Positions 1-6,892 of a DNA stretch of 9,030 nt are shown piece by piece (the stretch's first letter is position 1; the number at the start of each line of letters is the position of its first letter). The notes beneath the pieces were generated by a model. That model ran no database searches. It was not told where the DNA came from and saw nothing but the letters and a program-made list of their open reading frames with translations. Source of the DNA: an uncultured Pseudomonadota bacterium. GTDB taxonomy: Bacteria > Myxococcota > UBA796. The position numbers and the translations under genes were made by a program. The stretch lies in assembly GCA_913040875.1 (NCBI GenBank), contig CAJWHX010000114.1:1-9030 (forward strand). Reading direction: 5' to 3'.

Positions 1-1
1 C

Positions 2-457
2 GATGGCACAATGCTGACAACCAGCAATTGTGGCGGAGTGCTCCTCGATGAGGACTGGACTGTGACCTATGATGGACGCAGTGGAGACTGGCTGGTAGAA
101 GGATCTCGTTCAGGAGAGCAGGACACTCGTGCAGTCTTGGATGACCGATACATCTCTGACAACGGTGCGTTCTCCTTCTTGATTGTCAACGGAGGACTTC
201 CGCCCACCGATGGAGACCAGTTTGTCTTTTCAACACTGAGCAACGTCTTAGAACTGAGTTTAGTAACCAATACAGCCGGATCTACTGAAGCTCTTGAAGT
301 CCCAGCAACCCCAGTCACCTTTGTCGACTTCCCCGATGAAGATGGCGGCTGGGAAAACGCCGTACCCAATCAATACGCATTAATCCCAGTCACCAACACC
401 AATGTCGTATTGCGATTGAACTTGGAAACTTGGATTGTGGAGCACGTGTGGAACTGA
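2..457 (+). CDS. C-terminal part of an unrecognised, probably exported protein (5' truncated by window edge)
   Basis: The frame is open from the first complete codon at base 2 and ends at TGA 455-457, giving 151 visible residues. The ATG at 11 is internal as far as can be seen, so the real start lies outside the window. The visible part is acidic and rich in Ser, Thr, Gly and short beta-type hydrophobic stretches, with one Cys. Phrases such as DEDWTVTYDGRSGDW and GGLPPTDGDQFVFST alternate turns and strands like a beta-sandwich or beta-propeller edge. No membrane helix or catalytic motif is visible. Similar WTVTY...GD-F-F phrases occur in uncharacterised myxobacterial lipoproteins; that link is from memory and weak. 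The gene converges on the repeat lipoprotein at 630-3530, with the terminator at 495-520 between them. Coding status is fairly sure; function is unknown. Confidence 0.7.
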   Translation, partial: DGTMLTTSNCGGVLLDEDWTVTYDGRSGDWLVEGSRSGEQDTRAVLDDRYISDNGAFSFLIVNGGLPPTDGDQFVFSTLSNVLELSLVTNTAGSTEALEVPATPVTFVDFPDEDGGWENAVPNQYALIPVTNTNVVLRLNLETWIVEHVWN

Positions 458-494
458 GACTGTAGGTCTACTACATCAAAATCTACCACACACA

Positions 495-520
495 AAAAGG
501 AGACCATTTGGTCTCCTTTT
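495..520. terminator. Bidirectional rho-independent terminator between convergent genes
   Basis: Arms 495-505 and 510-520 form a perfect 11-bp stem (AAAAGGAGACC against GGTCTCCTTTT) with a 4-base loop. On the plus strand the stem ends in TTTT; on the minus strand the complementary A run gives T5. It lies 38 bases after the stop of the plus-strand gene and about 110 bases beyond the stop of the minus-strand lipoprotein gene, so it can serve both transcripts. Confidence 0.85.
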
Positions 521-629
521 GCCTGTTCAATATTCAATGTTCAAAGTCGAAGCGGATACTGAGACAATGAATCAAAGAGTGAAAGACCTCTTATGAATCC
601 AGCACTCGACAGTTAATGATGTTGATAGG

Positions 630-3530
630 TCAATTGCAATTGGATGTCACAGAAGCATCGGTGTCATCACAATCACCTGCACAGGTTGTGACACCATCAC
701 CGTCGACGTCTAAGCCATCCAAACTGGCATCAAGATCGTTGCAATCTGTCCCGCCAAAGTTAGCCGACTCAGATCCATCACCATCTTGGTCAAAGTCCGA
801 GAGGCCGTCGCAGTTCTCGTCAACACCGTTGTACCAAACTTCAGATGCACCGGGATAAATAGCGGCATTGTCATCAGCACAATCGCCTTGAGTCTCATCG
901 TATCCGTCTCCATCACCATCTCCTGGAGCAGAGTCTTCATCAACAGAACCATCACAATCGTTGTCGATACCGTCCGAGTTGGCATCGGAAGCACCTGGAT
1001 TGGTGGACAAAGAGGTGTCGTCGCAATCTCCATCACAAGTCGAATACCCGTCGTTGTCTGCATCAGCGGTCTCAAGAGTAGCGTCCGTATCGTCACAGTC
1101 ACCGTCACAGGTGGAATACCCATCACCATCTGCGTCCAAGCCTTCCACCGTTGGATCTAGATCGTTGCAATCATTTCCAAAACACATGAGTGGGAAGGAC
1201 CCATCGCCATCGTTGTCCGTCTGACCCACTGCCGCATTGAAATCATCACAGTCATTGTCACAGGTCGAGAACCCATCACCATCGTTGTCAAGCAAGTTGG
1301 CAATGGAGTTGAAATCATTACAGTCTCCATCACAGGTCGTAAAGGTATCCTGATCAAAATCACTGAGGTTTAAGACGGCATCGTTGTCATCACAATCTCC
1401 ATCACACGTACTCGCGCCATCCCCATCTGCATCATCTTGATTGAGTGTCGCATCGGTATCGTCGCAGTCACCGTCACAAGTACTGAGACCGTCACCATCA
1501 GTGTCCAGCGGCGTAAACGTGGCATCGTTGTCATCACAGTCGTCCAAACAGGCCAAGAATCCATCACCGTCGACATCTGTTGAGGCTACGGAAGCATCGT
1601 TGTCATTACAGTCATATTGGAACAGCGCTGGGTCACCACAGGTCGTAAAGCCATCTCCGTCGTTGTCAGCCGGTGTTTTCACAGCATCATCGTCATCACA
1701 GTCGTTGTCACAGGTAGAATACCCATCACCATCCAGATCTGCAGCGTTCAAACTGGCTGAGAAATCATTGCAGTCACCCGTACAGGTGGAATACCCGTCG
1801 CCATCCAAATCATCTAGGTTTTGGGAGGCGTCGAGGTCGTTGCAATCTCCCCAGCAAGAAAAGGCACCATCACCGGCTAAGTCAATGGCTCCGGTGGCTG
1901 GATCAAAGTCATTGCAGTCACCAGCACAGGTTGTCACACCATCACCATCCGCATCGCTCAAGTTTCGAGCGGACAACGTATCGTCACAGTCTCCAGCGCA
2001 GCTAGTAAACCCATCGCTGTCGGCATCAGAGATGTTCAGTACTGCATTGTCATCATCACAATCACCACCACAGAAGGAAGCTCCGTCTCCATCGTTGTCA
2101 AATGGAGAGTTCAGTGCATTGGAGTCGTCGCAGTCCGTCCCGACATCATACGGAGATGTCGCATTGGAATCGCCATACCCGTCACCATCGGCATCCAAGA
2201 GACAAAGCGTACTCGATTCTGCAACCGACCCTGGATAGACATTGGCATCAGAATCGTTACAATCGACCCCTGGTACAACAATTGAGTTGGCAGGCGCTGC
2301 GTCAGCATACCCGTCCTCATCATTGTCAGCCATACATAGGGTTGTCGATTCCAGTTCAGCCGCGCCGGGGAAGGCAAAGGCGTTCTCATCGTCACAGTCA
2401 CCATCATCCACAGATAGCCCATCACCATCATGATCAAAGCTACTGCATAGCCCGTTGGACTCACCCGGCGTCGCTTGATCTGGTGCGCACCAATAATCTG
2501 CAGTATCATTGCTCACAGAGTCGTGGAACAACACATCAAGCTGCATAGAACGACCCGAAACATCAGGCATCGTAGCACCATCGTCCCACATCACCTGATC
2601 GAGCACCACCCCATCGAACGACAGCGTTAACGTATCATCTTCGTTGTTGAGAACAATGCCGTCATACTCATAGTCTACAGGGACGTTACCGTTGCTTGAC
2701 GCATTGCGGTTGTTTCCAAGTACTGCGTAGCCTTCTGCTGGAACAACCACTGGAGTTGCACTGACAATCCTGTGAGTCTCGATGCCGTCGACATCTGAAA
2801 TGACCAATCCGTTGAGCATTACATCTTCGGTCCCTGGATTGTAGACCTCGAACCATTCTCCTCTGGTATCTGCTACAGCCGTTGGGTTGTTGTATACCTC
2901 TGAAAATACGAGTGCACCTTCTACATAAAGCGAATCATCTTCATCGATAATCCCATCACAGTCATCATCTTTTCCATTTTCCGTCACTTCTGCGCCATCA
3001 GGGTTTACACCGGCATCATTGTCATCACAGTCTACAACGACATCTCCTGTCGCGTTACACGTGCCAAACCCGTCGCCGTCCGCATCAAAACCTTCATCAA
3101 TCTGACCGTCGCCGTTGTTGTCAATACCGTCACAATCTTCAGCATCAATACAGTCTGCTAAACCGTCGCCGTCAACATCTTCAAAGCCTTCGTCGACTTG
3201 TCCGTCACCATCATTGTCGGCTCCATCGCACTCTTCAACATCAACGCAGTCCGCCAACTCATCACCGTCCAGATTTGAAAATCCTTCATCTGTGACATTG
3301 TTACAGTTGTTGTCAACACCATCGCAGTCTTCGACTGCCCCTGGGAACACCAATTCATCTTCATCGTTGCAATCACCGTCACCGACAGTCCAACCATCGC
3401 CATCTTGGTCCACTGTTAATGCCGTATCTTCGCCCCCAGAATCACCTGTGTTGGTGTCAATGATTGCCCCCTTGTCTGTACAAGCCAAGGTCAACACTAG
3501 CAACAAGGAAGTAATTGAGGATGTGCGCAT
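630..3530 (-). CDS. MopE-like metal/calcium-binding repeat lipoprotein with embedded lamin-tail domain
   Basis: This 966-residue protein starts at ATG 3528-3530, with a GGAGA ribosome site five bases upstream. Residues 1-17 are a short signal peptide with an acceptable lipobox (T-L-A-C, Cys17), so a lipid-anchored surface protein is predicted. Residues about 41-200 carry Asp-rich units (DGDGDC, CDGxDNDGDGxxDEG). Residues about 205-320 read as a lamin-tail (LTD) domain: LVFSEVYNNP, GEWFEVYNPG, LVISDVDG, VVVPAEGYAVLGNN. Residues about 366-966 are units of the form DxDGDGxSTCxGDCDDxDA, matching the 'putative metal-binding motif' family of MopE-like proteins and resembling thrombospondin type-3 calcium repeats. 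From residue 478 to about 846 the units repeat every 24 residues with few exceptions. Each usually has two Cys three residues apart, which could be disulfides outside the cell. Calcium binding is inferred from DxDGDG loops. M. capsulatus MopE binds copper, but nothing here shows copper specificity. No C-terminal sorting tail is visible. The gene stands alone, with a promoter at 3564-3594. Confidence 0.93.
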   Translation of the reverse strand: MRTSSITSLLLVLTLACTDKGAIIDTNTGDSGGEDTALTVDQDGDGWTVGDGDCNDEDELVFPGAVEDCDGVDNNCNNVTDEGFSNLDGDELADCVDVEECDGADNDGDGQVDEGFEDVDGDGLADCIDAEDCDGIDNNGDGQIDEGFDADGDGFGTCNATGDVVVDCDDNDAGVNPDGAEVTENGKDDDCDGIIDEDDSLYVEGALVFSEVYNNPTAVADTRGEWFEVYNPGTEDVMLNGLVISDVDGIETHRIVSATPVVVPAEGYAVLGNNRNASSNGNVPVDYEYDGIVLNNEDDTLTLSFDGVVLDQVMWDDGATMPDVSGRSMQLDVLFHDSVSNDTADYWCAPDQATPGESNGLCSSFDHDGDGLSVDDGDCDDENAFAFPGAAELESTTLCMADNDEDGYADAAPANSIVVPGVDCNDSDANVYPGSVAESSTLCLLDADGDGYGDSNATSPYDVGTDCDDSNALNSPFDNDGDGASFCGGDCDDDNAVLNISDADSDGFTSCAGDCDDTLSARNLSDADGDGVTTCAGDCNDFDPATGAIDLAGDGAFSCWGDCNDLDASQNLDDLDGDGYSTCTGDCNDFSASLNAADLDGDGYSTCDNDCDDDDAVKTPADNDGDGFTTCGDPALFQYDCNDNDASVASTDVDGDGFLACLDDCDDNDATFTPLDTDGDGLSTCDGDCDDTDATLNQDDADGDGASTCDGDCDDNDAVLNLSDFDQDTFTTCDGDCNDFNSIANLLDNDGDGFSTCDNDCDDFNAAVGQTDNDGDGSFPLMCFGNDCNDLDPTVEGLDADGDGYSTCDGDCDDTDATLETADADNDGYSTCDGDCDDTSLSTNPGASDANSDGIDNDCDGSVDEDSAPGDGDGDGYDETQGDCADDNAAIYPGASEVWYNGVDENCDGLSDFDQDGDGSESANFGGTDCNDLDASLDGLDVDGDGVTTCAGDCDDTDASVTSNCN
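993..2099 (-). repeat. Tandem array of about fifteen 72-bp (24-codon) coding repeats
   Basis: Within the repeat lipoprotein, the first Asp of successive DxDGDG units falls at residues 478, 502, 526, 550, 574, 598, 622, 652, 676, 700, 724, 748, 772, 799 and 823. The step is 24 residues except for one of 30 and one of 27. At the DNA level the plus strand shows recurring words such as TCGTTGTCATCACAGTC and CATCACCATC. Copies have diverged in sequence, so this is an old or selected array rather than a fresh expansion. It may still be a site of unequal recombination and of assembly error. Confidence 0.85.
2481..2918 (-). other. Lamin-tail (LTD)-like domain region inside the repeat lipoprotein
   Basis: This covers residues 205-350 of the 966-residue protein; the recognisable fold is about 205-320. 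It is the only part of the mature protein not made of Asp/Gly/Cys repeats. Key phrases in order are SEVYNNP, GEWFEVYNPG, LNGLVISDVDG, PAEGYAVLGNN and LTLSFDGVVLDQVMW, the usual order of strands in bacterial LTD domains. These beta-sandwich domains occur in exported bacterial proteins, often next to nuclease or repeat domains. No nuclease domain is present here, so a binding or structural role is more likely. Confidence 0.75.
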
Positions 3531-3534
3531 GCTA

Positions 3535-3594
3535 TCTCCATAGTATAAAATCGAACACTCTTTATTATATAATTAATACCACACAGACGGTGAA
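3535..3594 (-). promoter_or_regulatory. Promoter and ribosome site of the repeat lipoprotein gene
   Basis: On the minus strand a perfect TATAAT lies at 3564-3569, about 33 bases before the ATG. The best -35 candidate is TTCACC at 3589-3594 with a long 19-base spacer, a weak match. The GGAGA ribosome site is at 3535-3539. The surrounding DNA is AT-rich. The -10 box is convincing and the -35 is not, so an activator or a flexible sigma factor is possible. Confidence 0.5.
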
Positions 3595-3658
3595 AACACC
3601 ACATAAAACAGCACTTGGATTCATATACAGAGATTCTGAAAAAAATACCCCTTCTGAT

Positions 3659-3687
3659 TTGACACAATTTATTGAATTTGTTACCTG
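3659..3687 (+). promoter_or_regulatory. Promoter of the tRNA-Gly gene
   Basis: A perfect -35 hexamer TTGACA at 3659-3664 is followed, after 17 bases, by TACCTG at 3682-3687. That box is preceded by TG one base upstream (TGtTACCTG), an extended -10 arrangement. The -10 hexamer itself is a poor match. The position, 18 bases before the tRNA 5' end, and the correct spacing support it. Confidence 0.55.
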
Positions 3688-3705
3688 TTAGTCACTTGGC
3701 ATTGT

Positions 3706-3778
3706 GCGGGAGTAGCTCAGTTGGTAGAGCATGAGCTTGCCATGCTCAGGGTCGCGAGTTCGAGTCTCGTTTCCCGCT
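3706..3778 (+). tRNA. tRNA-Gly with anticodon GCC
   Basis: The 73-base cloverleaf can be folded by hand. The acceptor pairs 3706-3712 (GCGGGAG) with 3771-3777 (TTCCCGC, one G-U pair). The D stem is GCTC/GAGC (3715-3718, 3727-3730). The anticodon stem is TGAGC/GCTCA (3732-3736, 3744-3748), with loop TTGCCAT placing GCC at 3739-3741. The T stem-loop is 3754-3770, with TTCGAGT as the loop. The discriminator base is T at 3778, as expected for bacterial tRNA-Gly. CCA is not encoded and would have to be added after transcription. It reads GGC and GGU codons, which fits the Gly-rich repeat proteins here but is not specific to them. Confidence 0.97.
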
Positions 3779-3821
3779 TCGAAAAGCAAGTCAAGTTTAC
3801 TACCCAGTAAAAATGGCAACA

Positions 3822-3857
3822 GAAAGGTCACTTCGGTGGCCTTTCAACGTTTTTTTC
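3822..3857 (+). terminator. Rho-independent terminator after tRNA-Gly
   Basis: A 10-bp stem, GAAAGGTCAC (3822-3831) against GTGGCCTTTC (3836-3845), has one G-U pair and closes on a TTCG tetraloop (3832-3835), a very stable C(UUCG)G hairpin. After a 4-base spacer there is a T7 run at 3850-3856. The spacer between stem and T run is slightly long but the element is otherwise typical. It ends the tRNA transcript 44 bases past the mature 3' end. Confidence 0.8.
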
Positions 3858-3952
3858 TTTGCTTTTCCTTGCCGATCACTGCGTCCATTGCCCCTACCCT
3901 TCTAATTCAACAGATGTATATGTGAACATCACGGAAACAGGTCTGCAGGGTG

Positions 3953-4010
3953 TTGATTTTTCATAGAAAAGCCCATAGACAACTTCCAACACCAACCAAC
4001 ATTCAGGAGA
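3953..4010 (+). promoter_or_regulatory. Candidate promoter and ribosome site for the FAH-maiA operon
   Basis: TTGATT (3953-3958) and TAGACA (3976-3981) are 17 bases apart and would give a leader of roughly 27 bases before the ATG at 4015. The -10 match is only three of six, so this is tentative. The ribosome site AGGAGA at 4005-4010, four bases before the ATG, is strong and fixes the start of the hydrolase gene. No operator dyad was seen here. Confidence 0.35.
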
Positions 4011-4014
4011 TACG

Positions 4015-4986
4015 ATGAAACTCGGATCACTCAATCATGAACGCGACGGTAAACTGATCGTCATCAGCAAAGACAACTCTCGCTACGTTGAAGCCACTGA
4101 AGTCGCTCCAACCATGCAAGCAGCTCTAGAGAACTGGACCAGTGTGGAACCACAATTGGAAGCGATCTACAACAGTCTGAACAACGGAACAGAAGGTACT
4201 CCTTTGGATACAACGGCGCTGCATTCGCCCCTTCCGAGAGCCTATGAGTGGATCGACGGTTCCGCATACATCAATCACATCGTGCTGGTTCGCAAAGCAA
4301 GAAACGCTGAGCCGCCTGAAACGTTGAAGACTGATCCCCTCGTATACCAAGGCGGTTCAAGTGTATTCCTACGCCCAACCCAAGACATCCCCCTCAAAAA
4401 CTTCGACTGGGGTTGTGATTTTGAATCAGAGATCTGTGTGGTACTCGATGATATCCCAATGGGAACCAGTGGTGCAGATGTAGATAAGTACATCCGTTTG
4501 GTGATGCTCTGCAACGACGTCACCCTTCGCAGCCTGATTCCACCAGAACTCAAGAAAGGTTTCGGATTCTTCAACTCCAAACCAGCCACTGCATTCTCTC
4601 CGATTGCCGTTACCCCAGACGAATTGGGTGACCACTGGAAAGAAGGACGATTGCATCTCAACATGAAGACCATCTTTAATGGCGACGTATTTGGAGATGT
4701 AGAGTCTGGTCCAGAAATGCACTTCTCTTTCCGCGACATCATCACCCACATCTGTAAAACACGTTCGTTCTGTGCTGGTACCATCGTTGGTTCAGGTACC
4801 GTCTCCAATGTCGACACCTCACGCGGCTCTTCTTGCCTCAGCGAACGACGCATGCTCGAAATCATCGCCACTGGTTCTGCTAGTACCTCCTACTTGAAAG
4901 ACGGCGACCACGTTCAAATCGAGATGTTCACCCCAGACGGGCAGAGCGTCTTCGGTCAAATCAACCAAACCGTCAAAGAAATCTAA
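4015..4986 (+). CDS. Fumarylacetoacetate hydrolase-family protein
   Basis: This 323-residue enzyme probably hydrolyses fumarylacetoacetate to fumarate and acetoacetate in the cytoplasm, the last step of tyrosine/homogentisate breakdown. The N-terminal part (MKLGSLNHERDGKLIVIS) fits the small FAA-hydrolase N-terminal domain of bacterial 320-330-residue members, and the length agrees. The catalytic fold follows. Likely metal ligands are Asp107 (TDPLVYQGGS), Glu137 and Glu139 (DFESEICVV) and Asp168 (CNDVTLR). Lys189 (FNSKPATAFSP) matches the active-site Lys region, and GSGTVSN (259-265) matches the conserved GSGT loop. No key residue appears lost. The start is fixed by AGGAGA at 4005-4010. The maiA-type gene begins 10 bases after the stop, so the two are almost certainly co-transcribed. 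The family also includes acylpyruvate and related hydrolases; the maiA neighbour favours fumarylacetoacetate or a close analogue such as fumarylpyruvate. No homogentisate dioxygenase gene lies in the window. Confidence 0.92.
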   Translation: MKLGSLNHERDGKLIVISKDNSRYVEATEVAPTMQAALENWTSVEPQLEAIYNSLNNGTEGTPLDTTALHSPLPRAYEWIDGSAYINHIVLVRKARNAEPPETLKTDPLVYQGGSSVFLRPTQDIPLKNFDWGCDFESEICVVLDDIPMGTSGADVDKYIRLVMLCNDVTLRSLIPPELKKGFGFFNSKPATAFSPIAVTPDELGDHWKEGRLHLNMKTIFNGDVFGDVESGPEMHFSFRDIITHICKTRSFCAGTIVGSGTVSNVDTSRGSSCLSERRMLEIIATGSASTSYLKDGDHVQIEMFTPDGQSVFGQINQTVKEI

Positions 4987-4996
4987 AGGACGCAGC

Positions 4997-5635
4997 ATGA
5001 AACTCTACACCTATTGGCGCAGTTCTTGTTCTTGGCGGGTCCGCATCGCTTTGAATCTCAAAGGATTGGACTACGAACTGCATCCTGTCCATTTGGTGAA
5101 AGACGGCGGGGAGCAACACAGCGAGTGGTATCGAGAGATCAATCCACAAGCCCAGCTCCCCACCTTAGAGTTGGCAGATGGAACTCACATTACACAATCG
5201 ATGGCCATCATGATGTACCTAGAACGGATGCATCCAGCAGTGTCTCTCCTTCCAACAGAGCCCCTGCTCTACGCCAAAATCATCCAGCTCTCAGAGATCA
5301 TCAACGCCGGTATCCAGCCCCTGCAAAACCTCTCTGTCCTGCAGTTCCTCAACACGCAAGACCCTTCCAAGGAACTCAGCATGTCCTGGGCACGGGGTGT
5401 CATCCAACGTGGTCTCGAAGACCTAGAGTCCTTGGTCGCTGAGTCGAATACACAATTCCTGCTCACCGACACCCCAACGCTTGCCGAATGCTGTCTCATC
5501 CCGCAATTGTACAACGCCAGACGCTTTGGCTGTGATCTCAGCAAAGTCCCTAGACTACTGGATGTTGAACAAACGTGTGAAGAGTTGGAAGCGTTTCAAC
5601 TAGCTCACCCCAGTGTTCAGCCAGATGCTCAGTGA
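4997..5635 (+). CDS. maiA: Maleylacetoacetate isomerase (zeta-class glutathione S-transferase)
   Basis: This 212-residue protein has the usual length for the family. It should convert 4-maleylacetoacetate to 4-fumarylacetoacetate using glutathione as cofactor, supplying the hydrolase encoded just upstream. Residues 1-80 form the thioredoxin-like GST domain: YWRSSCSWRVRIALNLKG holds the zeta-class SSCxWRVRIAL signature (9-19), with Ser10 and Cys11 at the catalytic site. INPQAQLPTLEL (48-59) supplies the cis-Pro region, and TQSMAIMMYLE (66-76) the glutathione-binding QS pair. The helical C-terminal domain shows NAGIQPLQNLSVL (103-115) and TLAECCLIPQLYNARRFG (161-178), both family hallmarks. The start codon follows an AAAGGA ribosome site that overlaps the end of the hydrolase gene. 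Its 3' end converges on hipA with only 30 bases between stops, and I see no hairpin terminator there. A maleylpyruvate isomerase role in a gentisate route cannot be excluded. Confidence 0.94.
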   Translation: MKLYTYWRSSCSWRVRIALNLKGLDYELHPVHLVKDGGEQHSEWYREINPQAQLPTLELADGTHITQSMAIMMYLERMHPAVSLLPTEPLLYAKIIQLSEIINAGIQPLQNLSVLQFLNTQDPSKELSMSWARGVIQRGLEDLESLVAESNTQFLLTDTPTLAECCLIPQLYNARRFGCDLSKVPRLLDVEQTCEELEAFQLAHPSVQPDAQ

Positions 5636-5665
5636 GTGTAGCCGATTCAGATTTATGATGATTGC

Positions 5666-6892
5666 TCAGTGGGCAAACAGCTGGCATTGATTCTGAATCA
5701 CAGCATTTATCTCGTCCAAAACCACTGAAGTCAATCCTTGTTCGCTCATTTCTCTAAGTAAGATTTGAGCCTCCTGCGACACAACACTCACCAACTTTGC
5801 ACTTTGACGCTTCACAAGTTTTGATGAGATACCAATCGCATAGGCCATATCATCAAAATGCCTTTTCGCTACCGCTTTAAACTTATACTTGGATCCGATT
5901 TTCATCGCCATTTTTTCAGTGTAAAAATTGCCATACACCAGTGTAGACAACAGATCGTATCCAGGTGCAAGTTCAATTTGTGCACCCTTGTACAAAATAG
6001 AAAAATTCTTACCGTGGGCATCTCCATTGCCAATCAAAAAGTTAAACAACACCAGATTGAGTAAGTGAATCGTTTCCGACCCCTTCATTCTTCCTTGCCT
6101 TTGAAATGTCTGAACAACCTCAAACATCATCGGAATGGATGGTCCCCCTTCATTTTGATATTTCTGATGGGGTGGAATATTCAACAGTTGACAGAAATCC
6201 TCTTGATGCAATCGAAGGATTTCGTTATCCACATATTCTCGGTCGTACCGTTCGACAGCGTAAAACTGATGTCCCTGTAATGTGATAATCTCCACCGGTG
6301 GCACTCGTATCCCTACTCGACCTGCCAATAGCATGCAAAAATACTCATTCAGAACAGAATCAGCAAAGCCATGAATATTCGGTTTAATCATGTGCGTAGA
6401 GGGATGACCATGCAAAGGTAAACACCATTGTCCCTCTCTCTTTGAAAGCACGAGTTTATCTTGCGCACCTGCTCCAGAGATTCGAAACCCTTCAATCCCA
6501 ATACCCAAAGGTCGTTGGGGTAAGTTCTGTAGAATTGAAAACAACTCAGCATCAGAAAGGGTACGTAAACTCGGATCTTCATCTGAGTCGCTGTGCCTTG
6601 GAAGAACCTGAATCGCACCTGCACAATCTCCACCCAAATGCTGTAACAGTCCAAAAGTATTGCGCGGAGAAACTTTTAACAGACGTGCCAGATTGGAGCG
6701 AACTGGCTCATCTGGAAGGAGTCCGGAGAAGAATGGTTCGCATTGCTCATGAGAAAAAACCTCTTTCTGTATGGGCAGCTGATGAGCAAGACCAGCAGTA
6801 GGCTGATCAATATAGACAAAGGACAGCTCACCATTTTTTGTAGACAGCAAGCCGATATGGATTCCATTCATGTACACCAATAAGGTTGTCAT
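5666..6892 (-). CDS. hipA: HipA-type Ser/Thr kinase toxin
   Basis: This 408-residue kinase is close in layout to E. coli HipA (440 residues), which phosphorylates glutamyl-tRNA synthetase and induces growth arrest and persistence. The N-terminal subdomain begins TTLLVYMNGIHIGLLS. SGAGAQDKLVL (139-149) matches the loop carrying E. coli autophosphorylated Ser150, with Ser139 here as the counterpart. THMIKPNI holds the ATP-binding Lys170. NEYFCMLLA, FYAVERYDR and RLHQEDFCQLL-KY-GGPSI follow E. coli order. NGDAHGKNFS supplies catalytic Asp291 and Asn296, and PGYDLLST the metal-binding Asp313. All key residues are present, so it is predicted active. I start it at ATG 6890-6892, which overlaps the hipB stop as ATGA; the GTG at 6907 would add five residues and lies within a GTGGGA stretch that is better read as the ribosome site. 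The gene looks AT-rich against its neighbours: by hand count 69 of 180 bases are G/C in 5881-6060, against 65 of 120 in 4801-4920. The E. coli target need not be conserved. Confidence 0.95.
   Translation of the reverse strand: MTTLLVYMNGIHIGLLSTKNGELSFVYIDQPTAGLAHQLPIQKEVFSHEQCEPFFSGLLPDEPVRSNLARLLKVSPRNTFGLLQHLGGDCAGAIQVLPRHSDSDEDPSLRTLSDAELFSILQNLPQRPLGIGIEGFRISGAGAQDKLVLSKREGQWCLPLHGHPSTHMIKPNIHGFADSVLNEYFCMLLAGRVGIRVPPVEIITLQGHQFYAVERYDREYVDNEILRLHQEDFCQLLNIPPHQKYQNEGGPSIPMMFEVVQTFQRQGRMKGSETIHLLNLVLFNFLIGNGDAHGKNFSILYKGAQIELAPGYDLLSTLVYGNFYTEKMAMKIGSKYKFKAVAKRHFDDMAYAIGISSKLVKRQSAKLVSVVSQEAQILLREMSEQGLTSVVLDEINAVIQNQCQLFAH

Noticed and set aside
993..2099. Possible CRISPR array because of regularly spaced repeats
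   Set aside because: The period equals 24 codons, copies are diverged throughout with no invariant repeat separated by unique spacers, and the translation is a known protein repeat. No cas gene is present.
1441..2238. Long plus-strand open frame of 265 codons, Ser/Pro/Gln rich, opposite the repeat lipoprotein
   Set aside because: It mirrors the 72-bp coding repeats on the other strand: the biased GAC/GAT/GGT/TGT codons give a repeating frame without stops when read in antisense. It has no ribosome site and no domain.
616..3543. Other open frames on both strands over the repeat gene (for example 616-858, 961-1224, 2102-2548, 3115-3543, and minus-strand frames such as 710-1129)
   Set aside because: All are out-of-frame shadows of the repeat gene with low-complexity translations. 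The 966-codon frame has a signal peptide, a ribosome site and family motifs.
3731..3925. Plus-strand open frame of 64 codons beginning inside the tRNA
   Set aside because: It starts in the tRNA anticodon arm and runs through the terminator hairpin, so it is chance.
4275..4871. Minus-strand frame of 198 codons opposite the FAH-family gene
   Set aside because: It is antisense to a well-supported enzyme gene, and its translation shows no domain or plausible start region.
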